Shown here one piece after another: positions 1-12,873 of a stretch of DNA of 34,946 nucleotides (its first letter is position 1; every line of letters starts with the position of its first letter). The notes beneath the pieces are model-generated. The model was not told the origin of the DNA, did not search any database, and saw nothing but the letters and a program-made list of their open reading frames with translations. Where the stretch lies: positions 1 through 34,946 of the forward strand of contig CAJNDS010001098.1 of NCBI GenBank assembly GCA_905221605.1, in the 5' to 3' direction. The stretch comes from Symbiodinium natans (lineage: Eukaryota; Sar; Dinophyceae; Suessiales; Symbiodiniaceae). The translations under genes and the position numbers were made by a program.

Positions 1-2258
1 GACAGGATCCTGTTGCCAAAAGCAGCCTGTGTATTTACTAGACATCACCAAACTGCCAGAGTCCCTCGTCAGGGGTGCCATTGGTGGCATGAAACGTCGT
101 TCTCCGCCAAGGGAGCTCCAGTGTATCCTGCACCTTTTGTACAGTTAACACTCAGTTAACACTCAGTTAACGCTACAGTTAACACTACAGTTAACACTAC
201 CGAAATGCTGCAAAAACCAGCTTTTTCCTCAAATTTGTGTTAAAGGCAGTAAAAATACTAATTTACTTCTTTTAAATGTGTGTATCCAGCAAAATGCTGG
301 TTTTTGCAGCATTTCGGTAGTGTTAACTGTAGTGTTAACTGTAGTGTTAACTGAGTGTTAACTGAGTGTTAACTGTGGAAAGGTACCATATGCAGTTAGC
401 ACTGTAAACTCATCATACATCTTGCTTGCTGCGACGACGTTGAAAGGTACTGTTGATGGAGGAAATCTTGCACCGCTTTGACTGGCCAAGCAAAGTAGAG
501 ACCCCGCACCCCCTTTTTAATATTGACTGTTGATCCTCGAAAGTGCCGTGGGTTCCAATGACAAAAATCTTGCACCACCTCGGTGTCCATCATCGTCAAT
601 ATTAAAAAAGGGGTGCGGGGTCATGCTCATGTGTCGTGTCACTTGTGATTCAGTAGGTGGTGCAAGATTTCCTCCATCAACCGACAGGATCCTGTTGCCA
701 AAAGCAGCCTGTGTATTTACTAGACATCACCAAACTGCCAGAGTCCCTCGTCAGGGGTGCCATTGGTGGCATGAAACGTCGTTCTCCGCCAAGGGAGCTC
801 CAGTGTATCCTGCACCTTTTGTACAGTTAACACTCAGTTAACACTCAGTTAACACTACAGTTAACACTACAGTTAACACTACAGTTAACACTACCGAAAT
901 GCTGCAAAAACCAGCATTTTCCTCAAATTTGTGTTAAAGGCAGTAAAAATACTAATTTACTTCTTTTAAATGTGTGTATCCAGCAAAATGCTGGTTTTTG
1001 CAGCATTTCGGTAGTGTTAACTGTACTGTAGTGTTAACTGCAGTGTTAACTGTAGTGTTAACTGTAGTGTTAACTGAGTGTTAACTGAGTGTTAACTGTG
1101 GAAAGGTACCATATGCAGTTAGCACTGTATACTCATCATACATCTTGCTTGCTGCGACGACGTTGAAAGGTACCGACAGGATCCTGTTGCCAAAAGCAGC
1201 CTGTGTATTTACTAGACATCACCAAACTGCCAGAGTCCCTCGTCAGGGGTGCCATTGGTGGCATGAAACGTCGTTCTCCGCCAAGGGAGCTCCAGTGTAT
1301 CCTGCACCTTTTGTACAGTTAACACTCAGTTAACACTCAGTTAACACTACAGTTAACACTACAGTTAACACTACAGTTAACACTACCGAAATGCTGCAAA
1401 AACCAGCATTTTCCTCAAATTTGTGTTAAAGGCAGTAAAAATACTAATTTACTTCTTTTAAATGTGTGTATCCAGCAAAATGCTGGTTTTTGCAGCATTT
1501 CGGTAGTGTTAACTGTACTGTAGTGTTAACTGCAGTGTTAACTGTAGTGTTAACTGTAGTGTTAACTGAGTGTTAACTGAGTGTTAACTGTGGAAAGGTA
1601 CCATATGCAGTTAGCACTGTATACTCATCATACATCTTGCTTGCTGCGACGACGTTGAAAGGTACCGACAGGATCCTGTTGCCAAAAGCAGCCTGTGTAT
1701 TTACTAGACATCACCAAACTGCCAGAGTCCCTCGTCAGGGGTGCCATTGGTGGCATGAAACGTCGTTCTCCGCCAAGGGAGCTCCAGTGTATCCTGCACC
1801 TTTTGTACAGTTAACACTCAGTTAACACTCAGTTAACGCTACAGTTAACACTACAGTTAACACTACCGAAATGCTGCAAAAACCAGCATTTTCCTCAAAT
1901 TTGTGTTAAAGGCAGTAAAAATACTAATTTACTTCTTTTAGATGTGTGTATCCAGCAAAATGCTGGTTTTTGCAGCATTTCGGTAGTGTTAACTGTAGTG
2001 TTAACTGTAGTGTTAACTGAGTGTTAACTGAGTGTTAACTGTGGAAAGGTACCATATGCAGTTAGCACTGTATACTCATCATACATCTTGCTTGCTGCGA
2101 CGACGTTGAAAGGTACTGACAGGATCCTGTTGCCAAAAGCAGCCTGTGTATTTACTAGACATCACCAAACTGCCAGAGTCCCTCGTCAGGGGTGCCATTG
2201 GTGGCATGAAACGTCGTTCTCCGCCAAGGGAGCTCCAGTGTATCCTGCACCTTTTGTA

Positions 2259-2492
2259 CAGTTAACACTCAGTTAACACTCAGTTAACACTACAGTTAAC
2301 ACTACAGTTAACACTACCGAAATGCTGCAAAAACCAGCATTTTCCTCAAATTTGTGTTAAAGGCAGTAAAAATACTAATTTACTTCTTTTAAATGTGTGT
2401 ATCCAGCAAAATGCTGGTTTTTGCAGCATTTCGGTAGTGTTAACTGTAGTGTTAACTGTAGTGTTAACTGAGTGTTAACTGAGTGTTAACTG
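2259..2492. repeat. E1 foldback element, subfamily A example
   Basis: This is a long inverted repeat. The left arm is 2 x CAGTTAACACT (11-mer) then 3 x CAGTTAACACTA (12-mer), then CCGAAATGCTGCAAAAACC and AGCATTTT. After an AT-rich spacer of about 65 bp, the right arm is the reverse complement, ending in 3 x TAGTGTTAACTG and 2 x AGTGTTAACTG. Single strands could fold into a stem of about 85 bp. The architecture, tandem subrepeats inside terminal inverted repeats, is that of foldback-type elements. No transposase is present, so it would be non-autonomous or simply a structural satellite module. Every GTTAAC core is itself palindromic. Confidence 0.9.
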
Positions 2493-5140
2493 TGGAAAGG
2501 TACCATATGCAGTTAGCACTGTATACTCATCATACATCTTGCTTGCTGCGACGACGTTGAAAGGTACTGACAGGATCCTGTTGCCAAAAGCAGCCTGTGT
2601 ATTTACTAGACATCACCAAACTGCCAGAGTCCCTCGTCAGGGGTGCCATTGGTGGCATGAAACGTCGTTCTCCGCCAAGGGAGCTCCAGTGTATCCTGCA
2701 CCTTTTGTACAGTTAACACTCAGTTAACACTCAGTTAACGCTACAGTTAACACTACAGTTAACACTACCGAAATGCTGCAAAAACCAGCATTTTCCTCAA
2801 ATTTGTGTTAAAGGCAGTAAAAATACTAATTTACTTCTTTTAAATGTGTGTATCCAGCAAAATGCTGGTTTTTGCCGCATTTCGGTAGTGTTAACTGTGG
2901 TGTTAACTGTAGTGTTAACTGTAGTGTTAACTGAGTGTTAACTGAGTGTTAACTGTGGAAAGGTACCATATGCAGTTAGCACTGTATACTCATCATACAT
3001 CTTGCTTGCTGCGACGACGTTGAAAGGTACCGACAGGATCCTGTTGCCAAAAGCAGCCTGTGTATTTACTAGACATCACCAAACTGCCAGAGTCCCTCGT
3101 CAGGGGTGCCATTGGTGGCATGAAACGTCGTTCTCCGCCAAGGGAGCTCCAGTGTATCCTGCACCTTTTGTACAGTTAACACTCAGTTAACACTCAGTTA
3201 ACACTACAGTTAACACTACAGTTAACACTACCGAAATGCTGCAAAAACCAGCATTTTCCTCAAATTTGTGTTAAAGGCAGTAAAAATACTAATTTACTTC
3301 TTTTAGATGTGTGTATCCAGCAAAATGCTGGTTTTTGCAGCATTTCGGTAGTGTTAACTGTAGTGTTAACTGTAGTGTTAACTGAGTGTTAACTGAGTGT
3401 TAACTGTGGAAAGGTACCATATGCAGTTAACACTGTATACTCATCATATATCTTGCTTGCTGCGACGACGTTGTAAGGTACTGTTGATGGAGGAAATCTT
3501 GCACCGCTTTAAATGGCCAAGCAAAGTAGAGACCCCGCACCTCCTTTTTAATATTGACTGTTGATCCTCGAAAGTGCCGTGGGTTCCAATGACAAAAATC
3601 TTGCACCACCTCGGTATCCATCATCGTCAATATTAAAAAGGGGGTGCGGGGTCATGCTCATGTGTCGTGTCACCTGTTATTCACTAGGTGGTGCAAGATT
3701 TCCTCCGTCAACCGACAGGATCCTTTTGCTGACATGACAAAAGCAGCCTGTGTATTTACTAGACATCACCAAACTGCAAGAGTCCCTCGTCAGGGGTGCC
3801 ATTGGTGACACGCAACGTCGTTCTCCGCCTAGGGAGCTCCAGTGTATCCTGCACCTTTTGTACAGGTAACACTCAGTTAACACTCAGTTAACACTCAGTT
3901 AACACTCAGTTAACACTACAGTTAACACTACAGTTAACACTACCGAAATGCTGCAAAAACCAGCATTTTCCTCAAATTTGTGTTAAAGACAGTAAAAATA
4001 CTAATTTGTTTCTTTTAAATGTGTGTATCCAGCAAAATGCTGGTTTTTGCAGCATTTCGGTAGTGTTAACTGTAGTGTTAACTGTAGTGTTAACTGAGTG
4101 TTAACTGAGTGTTAACTGAGTGTTAACTGTGGAAAGGTACCATATGCAGTTAACACTGTATACTCATCATACATCTTGCTTGCTGCGACGACGTTGTAAG
4201 GTACTGGACAGGAGCCTGTGCCAAAAGCAGCCTGTGTATTTACTAGACATCACCAAACTGCCAGAGTCCCTCGTCAGGGGTGCCATTGGTGGCATGAAAC
4301 GTCGTTCTCCGCCAGGGAGCTCCAGTGTATCCTGCACCTTTTGTACAGTTAACACTCAGTTAACACTCAGTTAACACTACAGTTAACACTACAGTTAACA
4401 CTACCGAAATGCTGCAAAAACCAGCATTTTCCTCAAATTTGTGTTAAAGGCAGTAAAAATACTAATTTACTTCTTTTAAATGTGTGTATCCAGCAAAATG
4501 CTGGTTTTTGCAGCATTTCGGTAGTGTTAACTGTACTGTAGTGTTAACTGTAGTGTTAACTGTAGTGTTAACTGAGTGTTAACTGAGTGTTAACTGTGGA
4601 AAGGTACCATATGCAGTTAGCACTGTATACTCATCATACATCTTGCTTGCTGCGACGACGTTGAAAGGTACCGACAGGATCCTGTTGCCAAAAGCAGCCT
4701 GTGTATTTACTAGACATCACCAAACTGCCAGAGTCCCTCGTCAGGGGTGCCATTGGTGGCATGAAACGTCGTTCTCCGCCAAGGGAGCTCCAGTGTATCC
4801 TGCACCTTTTGTACAGTTAACACTCAGTTAACACTCAGTTAACACTACAGTTAACACTACAGTTAACACTACCGAAATGCTGCAAAAACCAGCATTTTCC
4901 TCAAATTTGTGTTAAAGGCAGTAAAAATACTAATTTACTTCTTTTAAATGTGTGTATCCAGCAAAATGCTGGTTTTTGCAGCATTTCGGTAGTGTTAACT
5001 GTACTGTAGTGTTAACTGTAGTGTTAACTGTAGTGTTAACTGAGTGTTAACTGAGTGTTAACTGTGGAAAGGTACCATATGCAGTTAGCACTGTATACTC
5101 ATCATACATCTTGTTTGCTGCGACGACGTTGAAAGGTACT

Positions 5141-5370
5141 GTTGATGGAGGAAATCTTGCACCGCTTTAACTGGCCAAGCAAAGTAGAGACCCCGCACCC
5201 CCTTTTTAATATTGACTGTTGATCCTCGAAAGTGCCGTGGGTTCCAATGACAAAAATCTTGCACCACCTCGGTGTCCATCATCGTCAATATTAAAAAAGG
5301 GGTGCGGGGTCATGCTCATGTGTCGTGTCACTTGTGATTCAGTAGGTGGTGCAAGATTTCCTCCATCAAC
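5141..5370. mobile_element. E2, 230-bp MITE-like element, subfamily A example
   Basis: E2 has 23-bp perfect terminal inverted repeats (left end GTTGATGGAGG..., right end ...CCTCCATCAAC). Inside these lies a second inverted pair of about 28 bp (GACCCCGCACCCC... and its complement) flanking a central segment that again contains ATCTTGCACC. The whole element can fold into a nested hairpin. Complete A or intermediate copies start at 452, 3483, 6294, 6656, 10318, 10977 and 11658. Each sits at the same point, GGTACT|E2|CGACAGG. No target-site duplication longer than 1 bp is visible and no transposase is encoded. MITE-like is a structural description; the superfamily is unknown. Confidence 0.82.
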
Positions 5371-8300
5371 CGACAGGATCCTGTTGCCAAAAGCAGCCTG
5401 TGTATTTACTAGACATCACCAAACTGCCAGAGTCCCTCGTCAGGGGTGCCATTGGTGGCATGAAACGTCGTTCTCCGCCAAGGTAGCTCCAGTGTATCCT
5501 GCACCTTTTGTACAGTTAACACTCAGTTAACACTCAGTTAACACTACAGTTAACACTACAGTTAACACTACCGAAATGCTGCAAAAACCAGCATTTTCCT
5601 CAAATGTGTGTTAAAGACAGTAAAAATACTAATTTGTTTCTTTTAAATGTGTGTATCCAGCAAAATGCTGGTTTTTGCAGCATTTCGGTAGTGTTAACTG
5701 TAGTGTTAACTGTAGTGTTAACTGTAGTGTTAACTGAGTGTTAACTGAGTGTTAACTGTGGAAAGGTACCATATGCAGTTAACACTGTATACTCATCATA
5801 CATCTTGCTTTCTGCGACGACGTTGTAAGGTACTGACTGGATCCTTTTGCTGACATGACAAAAGCAGCCTGTGTATTTACTAGACATCACCAACTGCCAG
5901 AGTCCCTCGTCAGCGGTGCCATTGGTGGCATGAAACGTCGTTCTCCGCCAAGGGAGCTCCAGTGTATCCTGCACCTTTTGTACAGTTAACACATCCCGTT
6001 GACAACTCGGTTAACACTACAGTAACAACTGACATTAACACTACCGAAATGCTGAAAACCAGCATTTTTCCCAAATTTGTGTTAAAGGCAGTAAAAATAC
6101 TAATTTACTTCTTTTAAATGTGTGTATCCAGCAAAATGCTGGTTTTTGCAGCATTTCGGTAGTGTTAACTGTAGTGTTAACTGTAGTGTTAACTGAGTGT
6201 TAACTGAGTGTTAACTGTGGAAAGGTACCATATGCAGTTAGCACTGTAAACTCATCATACATCTTGCTTGCTGCGACGACGTTGAAAGGTACTGTTGATG
6301 GAGGAAATCTTGCACCGCTTTAACTGGCCAAGCAAAGTAGAGACCCCGCACCCCCTTTTTAATATTGACTGTTGATCCTCGAAAGTGCCGTGGGTTCCAA
6401 TGACAAAAATCTTGCACCACCTCGGTGTCCATCATCGTCAATATTAAAAAAGGGGTGCGGGGTCATGCTCATGTGTCGTGTCACTTGTGATTCAGTAGGT
6501 GGTGCAAGATTTCCTCCATCAACCGACAGGATCCTGTTGCCAAAAGCAGCCTGTGTATTTACTAGACATCACCAAACTGCCAGAGTCCCTCGTCAGGGGT
6601 GCCATTGGTGGCATGAAAATACATCTTGCTTGCTGCGACGACGTTGAAAGGTACTGTTGATGGAGGAAATCTTGCACCGCTTTAACTGGCCAAGCAAAGT
6701 AGAGACCCCGCACCCCCTTTTTAATATTGACTGTTGATCCTCGAAAGTGCCGTGGGTTCCAATGACAAAAATCTTGCACCACCTCGGTGTCCATCATCGT
6801 CAATATTAAAAAAGGGGTGCGGGGTCATGCTCATGTGTCGTGTCACTTGTGATTCAGTAGGTGGTGCAAGATTTCCTCCATCAACCGACAGGATCCTGTT
6901 GCCAAAAGCAGCCTGTGTATTTACTAGACATCACCAAACTGCCAGAGTCCCTCGTCAGGGGTGCCATTGGTGGCATGAAACGTCGTTCTCCGCCAGGGAG
7001 CTCCAGTGTATCCTGCACCTTTTGTACAGTTAACACTCAGTTAACACTCAGTTAACACTACAGTTAACACTACAGTTAACACTACCGAAATGCTGCAAAA
7101 ACCAGCATTTTCCTCAAATTTGTGTTAAAGGCAGTAAAAATACTAACTTACTTCTTTTAAATGTGTGTATCCAGCAAAATGCTGGTTTTTGCAGCATTTC
7201 GGTAGTGTTTACTGTAGTGTTAACTGTAGTGTTAACTGAGTGTTAACTGAGTGTTAACTGTGGAAAGGTACCATATGCAGTTAGCACTGTATACTCATCA
7301 TACATCTTGCTTGCTGCGACGACGTTGAAAGGTACTGACAGGATCCTGTTGCCAAAAGCAGCCTGTGTATTTACTAGACATCACCAAACTGCCAGAGTCC
7401 CTCGTCAGGGGTGCCATTGGTGGCATGAAACGTCGTTCTCCGCCAAGGGAGCTCCAGTGTATCCTGCACCTTTTGTACAGTTAACACTCAGTTAACACTC
7501 AGTTAACACTACAGTTAACACTACAGTTAACACTACAGTTAACACTACCGAAATGCTGCAAAAACCAGCATTTTCCTCAAATTTGTGTTAAAGGCAGTAA
7601 AAATACTAATTTACTTCTTTTAAATGTGTGTATCCAGCAAAATGCTGGTTTTTGCAGCATTTCGGTAGTGTTAACTGTACTGTAGTGTTAACTGTAGTGT
7701 TAACTGTAGTGTTAACTGTAGTGTTAACTGAGTGTTAACTGAGTGTTAACTGAGTGTTAACTGTGGAAAGGTACCATATGCAGTTAGCACTGTATACTCA
7801 TCATACATCTTGCTTGCTGCGACGACGTTGAAAGGTACCGACAGGATCCTGTTGCCAAAAGCAGCCTGTGTATTTACTAGACATCACCAAACTGCCAGAG
7901 TCCCTCGTCAGGGGTGCCATTGGTGGCATGAAACGTCGTTCTCCGCCAAGGGAGCTCCAGTGTATCCTGCACCTTTTGTACAGTTAACACTCAGTTAACA
8001 CTCAGTTAACACTCAGTTAACACTACAGTTAACACTACAGTTAACACTACCGAAATGCTGCAAAAACCAGCATTTTCCTCAAATTTGTGTTAAAGGCAGT
8101 AAAAATACTAATTTACTTCTTTTAAATGTGTGTATCCAGCAAAATGCTGGTTTTTGCAGCATTTCGGTAGTGTTAACTGTACTGTAGTGTTAACTGTAGT
8201 GTTAACTGTAGTGTTAACTGAGTGTTAACTGAGTGTTAACTGTGGAAAGGTACCATATGCAGTTAAGCAAATGTATACTCAATCTACATCTTGCGTGCTG

Positions 8301-9925
8301 CGACCGACTTTGAAAGGTAACTGTTGATGAGGAAATCTTGCACCGCTTTACTGCCAAGCAAAGTAGATACCCGCAACCCCCTTTTTAAATATTGATGTGA
8401 TCCTCGAAAGTGCGTGGGTTCCAATGACAAAAATCTTGCACCACCTCGGTATCCATCATCGTCAATATTAAAAAGGGGGTGCGGGGTCATGCTCATGTGT
8501 CGTGTCACCTGTTATTCACTAGGTGGTGCAAGATTTCCTCCGTCAACCGACAGGATCCTTTTGCTGACATGACAAAAGCAGCCTGTGTATTTACTAGACA
8601 TCACCAAACTGCAAGAGTCCCTCGTCAGGGGTGCCATTGGTGACACGCAACGTCGTTCTCCGCCTAGGGAGCTCCAGTGTATCCTGCACCTTTTGTACAG
8701 GTAACACTCAGTTAACACTCAGTTAACACTCAGTTAACACTACAGTTAACACTACAGTTAACACTACCGAAACGCTGCAAAAACCAGCATTTTCCTCAAA
8801 TTTGTGTTAAAGACAGTAAAAATACTAATTTGTTTCTTTTAAATGTGTGTATCCAGCAAAATGCTGGTTTTTGCAGCATTTCGGTAGTGTTAACTGTAGT
8901 GTTAACTGTAGTGTTAACTGAGTGTTAACTGAGTGTTAACTGTGGAAAGGTACCATATGCAGTTAGCACTGTATACTCATCATACATCTTGCTTGCTGCG
9001 ACGACGTTGAAAGGTACTGACAGGATCCTGTTGCCAAAAGCAGCCTGTGTATTTACTAGACATCACCAAACTGCCAGAGTCCCTCGTCAGGGGTGCCATT
9101 GGTGGCATGAAACGTCGTTCTCCGCCAAGGGAGCTCCAGTGTATCCTGCACCTTTTGTACAGTTAACACTCAGTTAACACTCAGTTAACGCTACAGTTAA
9201 CACTACAGTTAACACTACCGAAATGCTGCAAAAACCAGCATTTTCCTCAAATTTGTGTTAAAGGCAGTAAAAATACTAATTTACTTCTTTTAAATGTGTG
9301 TATCCAGCAAAATGCTGGTTTTTGCAGCATTTCGGTAGTGTTAACTGTACTGTAGTGTTAACTGTAGTGTTAACTGAGTGTTAACTGAGTGTTAACTGTG
9401 GAAAGGTACCATATGCAGTTAGCACTGTATACTCATCATACATCTTGCTTGCTGCGACGACGTTGAAAGGTACCGACAGGATCCTGTTGCCAAAAGCAGC
9501 CTGTGTATTTACTAGACATCACCAAACTGCCAGAGTCCCTCGTCAGGGGTGCCATTGGTGGCATGAAACGTCGTTCTCCGCCAAGGGAGCTCCAGTGTAT
9601 CCTGCACCTTTTGTACAGTTAACACTCAGTTAACACTCAGTTAACACTACAGTTAACACTACAGTTAACACTACCGAAATGCTGCAAAAACCAACATTTT
9701 CCTCAAATTTGTGTTAAAGACAGTAAAAATACTAATTTGTTTCTTTTAAATGTGTGTATCCAGCAAAATGCTGGTTTTTGCAGCATTTCGGTAGTGATAA
9801 CTGTAGTGTTAACTGTAGTGTTAACTGAGTGTTAACTGAGTGTTAACTGTGGAAAGGTACCATATGCAGTTAGCACTGTATACTCATCATACATCTTGCT
9901 TGCTGCGACGACGTTGAAAGGTACT

Positions 9926-10014
9926 GTTGATGGAGGAAATCTTGCACCGCTTTAACTGGCCAAGCAAAGTAGAGACCCCGCACCCCCTTTTTAATATTGA
10001 CTGTTGATCCTCGA
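9926..10014. repeat. Truncated E2 joined directly to an E1 left arm
   Basis: The left 88 or so bases of E2 (left terminal repeat and left inner repeat) are followed immediately by CACTCAGTTAACACTC of an E1 arm. The right part of E2 and the whole core are missing. The spacing between flanking unit starts (9475 and 10549) is therefore 1074 bp. Confidence 0.9.
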
Positions 10015-12295
10015 CACTCAGTTAACACTCAGTTAACACTACAGTTAACACTACAGTTAACACTACCGAAATGCTGCAAAAACCAGCATTTTCCTCAAAT
10101 TTGTGTTAAAGGCAGTAAAAATGCTAATTTACTTCTTTTAAATGTGTGTATCCAGCAAAATGCTGGTTTTTGCAGCATTTCGGTAGTGTTAACTGTAGTG
10201 TTAACTGTAGTGTTAACTGAGTGTTAACTGAGTGTTAACTGTGGAAAGGTACCATATGCAGTTAGCACTGTATACTCATCATACATCTTGCTTGCTGCGA
10301 CGACGTTGAAAGGTACTGTTGATGGAGGAAATCTTGCACCGCTTTAACTGGCCAAGCAAAGTAGAGACCCCGCACCCCCTTTTTAATATTGACTGTTGAT
10401 CCTCGAAAGTGCCGTGGGTTCCAATGACAAAAATCTTGCACCACCTCGGTGTCCATCATCGTCAATATGAAAAAAGGGGTGCGGGGTCATGCTCATGTGT
10501 CGTGTCACTTGTGATTCAGTAGGTGGTGCAAGATTTCCTCCATCAACCGACAGGATCCTGTTGCCAAAAGCAGCCTGTGTATTTACTAGACATCACCAAA
10601 CTGCCAGAGTCCCTCGTCAGGGGTGCCATTGGTGGCATGAAACGTCGTTCTCCGCCAAGGGAGCTCCAGTGTATCCTGCACCTTTTGTACAGTTAACACT
10701 CAGTTAACACTACAGTTAACACTACAGTTAACACTACCGAAATGCTGCAAAAACCAGCATTTTCCTCAAATTTGTGTTAAAGGCAGTAAAAATACTAATT
10801 TACTTCTTTTAAATGTGTGTATCCAGCAAAATGCTGGTTTTTGCAGCATTTCGGTAGTGTTAACTGTAGTGTTAACTGAGTGTTAACTGAGTGTTAACTG
10901 TGGAAAGGTACCATATGCAGTTAGCACTGTATACTCATCATACATCTTGCTTGCTGCGACGACGTTGAAAGGTACTGTTGATGGAGGAAATCTTGCACCG
11001 CTTTAACTGGCCAAGCAAAGTAGAGACCCCGCACCCCCTTTTTAATATTGACTGTTGATCCTCGAAAGTGCCGTGGGTTCCAATGACAAAAATCTTGCAC
11101 CACCTCGGTGTCCATCATCGTCAATATTAAAAAAGGGGTGCGGGGTCATGCTCATGTGTCGTGTCACTTGTGATTCAGTAGGTGGTGCAAGATTTCCTCC
11201 ATCAACCGACAGGATCCTGTTGCCAAAAGCAGCCTGTGTATTTACTAGACATCACCAAACTGCCAGAGTCCCTCGTCAGGGGTGCCATTGGTGGCATGAA
11301 ACGTCGTTCTCCGCCAGGGAGCTCCAGTGTATCCTGCACCTTTTGTACAGTTAACACTCAGTTAACACTCAGTTAACACTACAGTTAACACTACAGTTAA
11401 CACTACCGAAATGCTGCAAAAACCAGCATTTTCCTCAAATTTGTGTTAAAGGCAGTAAAAATACTAATTTACTTCTTTTAGATGTGTGTATCCAGCAAAA
11501 TGCTGGTTTTTGCAGCATTTCGGTAGTGTTAACTGTAGTGTTAACTGTAGTGTTAACTGAGTGTTAACTGAGTGTTAACTGTGGAAAGGTACCATATGCA
11601 GTTAGCACTGTATACTCATCATACATCTTGCTTGCTGCGACGACGTTGAAAGGTACTGTTGATGGAGGAAATCTTGCACCGCTTTAACTGGCCAAGCAAA
11701 GTAGAGACCCCGCACCCCCTTTTTAATATTGACTGTTGATCCTCGAAAGTGCCGTGGGTTCCAATGACAAAAATCTTGCACCACCTCGGTGTCCATCATC
11801 GTCAATATTAAAAAAGGGGTGCGGGGTCATGCTCATGTGTCGTGTCACTTGTGATTCAGTAGGTGGTGCAAGATTTCCTCCATCAACCGTCTCAGTATGA
11901 CAGCCTCACATTGATCAGACAGTATTTGCATCAGTCGCTCACAATGAGGTCGCAAGATGACATCACCCTCTGGGCAGCACCTTCATAAGCAGTGTGGCCG
12001 CACGTGAGCGATTTCTTCAACTCAGGAAGCACCTCATCGGTAGGTTGGGGCAAGATGCTTTCCGCCGGCCACAAAGGAAGAAAATGCAACCTGATCGGAT
12101 GCCGTTGAACTGCAGATTTTCCGCAGAAAGATGCTGTTTGGCTTCCGGAGCCATGAACCAGAAATGCCAAGAACTAGTGTCTTGCAAACCCCAAGCTGGA
12201 GATCAACTTTCGCCCAGAAGGCCAACAGAATCCGTGCGCTACCCGGCATAGGAAGGCTTGCCAGTTGGGCCAAGTAATCAAATGGCTTGAGCCAT

Positions 12296-12335
12296 ACCCG
12301 AAACCCGAAACCCTAAACCCTAAACCCTAAACCCC
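12296..12335. repeat. Interstitial telomere-type repeat, CCCTAAA
   Basis: Two CCCGAAA units are followed by three CCCTAAA units and CCCC. CCCTAAA/TTTAGGG is the plant-type telomere repeat, also reported from dinoflagellates. It lies inside the scaffold, so it is either an internal relic or a mis-joined chromosome end. Confidence 0.85.
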
Positions 12336-12637
12336 AGATCGGAGAGGGCACAATGGCCTACCGAGGATATGAACAAGCCGCCACACAAGAAACAAAAGAC
12401 GTCAGAACGCAGTGATGCTAAGTCTTAATTTGCTGCCTGTATGCAGCCATACACATACTTAACGCAGAGCCTAAACCGAACTTCTACAAGGAACCCGTGG
12501 ACGATTTTTGGGCAAATGGCACCGAGGTTGTTGTGGCACGGGGGGGTTTTGGTGACCAATACTTGGTGTAGGGATGGTTTTGCAAGGATTGGGCCGAGAG
12601 GTTTGAATCAGGATTTGCGAGCCCAAAGCTAACCCGG

Positions 12638-12712
12638 ACCCTAGAAACCCTAAAAACCCTAAAGACTCTAAAAACCCGAAGAACCTTAAAAACCCTGAAC
12701 ACCCTAAACCCT
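12638..12712. repeat. Degenerate telomere-like repeat
   Basis: A run of imperfect CCCTAAA variants (CCCTAGAAA, CCCTAAAAA, CCCGAAGAA, CCTTAAAAA, CCCTGAACA, CCCTAAA), then a C-rich tract to the N gap. Orientation matches the cleaner tract 300 bp upstream. Confidence 0.75.
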
Positions 12713-12773
12713 CCCCCCCCTCCACCCACCCCTCCCCTCCGCCCCGCCACGGGGAGGAGGCGGCCAGTGCCGA

Positions 12774-12873
12774 NNNNNNNNNNNNNNNNNNNNNNNNNNN
12801 NNNNNNNNNNNNNNNNNNNNNNNNNNNNNNNNNNNNNNNNNNNNNNNNNNNNNNNNNNNNNNNNNNNNNNNNN
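12774..12873. other. Assembly gap, 100 N
   Basis: Exactly 100 unknown bases, a common fixed scaffold-gap size, so the true distance is unknown. Left of it is C-rich sequence; right of it is the middle of a satellite core. Confidence 0.98.

Larger units (their letters stand above)
1..11888. repeat. Tandem satellite, left block (mixed units with and without E2)
   Basis: Units begin at the motif GACAGGATCC (one copy reads GACTGG and one GACAGGAGCC) at 1, 683, 1175, 1667, 2118, 2569, 3032, 3714, 4207, 4673, 5372, 5835, 6525, 6887, 7337, 7840, 8549, 9019, 9475, 10549 and 11208. Spacing is about 450-503 bp without E2, 659-709 bp with E2, 362 bp where E1 is deleted, and 1074 bp where an extra truncated E2 plus E1 is present. 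Order in a unit is core, E1 foldback, linker, optional E2. Most units are subfamily A (core reads CCTGTTGCCAAAAG and GGTGGCATGAAACG). Subfamily B occurs at about 3427-4140 and 8400-8900. Reading frames of 62, 67 and 103 codons recur only because the DNA recurs. The block starts before the window and stops at the 3' end of an E2 copy. Confidence 0.97.
11889..12773. other. Non-satellite segment between the two blocks
   Basis: From GTCTCAGTATGACAGCC the sequence leaves the satellite completely. Reading frames here (79-88 codons) overlap on both strands and none looks like a known protein. The segment holds two telomere-like stretches and ends in a C-rich run beside the N gap. I see no convincing gene. 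Confidence 0.7.

Noticed and set aside
400-640. Pol III type B-box (GGTTCCAATGAC) within E2, suggesting a SINE
   Set aside because: The match to the B-box consensus is poor, there is no A-box at proper spacing and no poly-A or T-rich tail; the terminal inverted repeats fit a MITE-like element better.
1145-9633. Identical 62-codon reading frame repeated in many satellite units (and 67-, 68- and 103-codon relatives)
   Set aside because: It spans core sequence into the GTTAAC arm and recurs only where the DNA recurs. Subfamily B breaks it with indels, overlapping frames exist on both strands, and the composition resembles no protein family.
12280-12296. Relic of a dinoflagellate spliced leader (GGCTCAAG on the minus strand)
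   Set aside because: Only about nine bases match, and they are part of a small palindrome ATGGCTTGAGCCAT. No fuller leader copy was found.
12331-12352. Sequencing-adapter-like AGATCGGAGAGGGCACA after the telomere repeats
   Set aside because: Only the first eight bases match the common adapter start; the remainder diverges, so chance is more likely than contamination.
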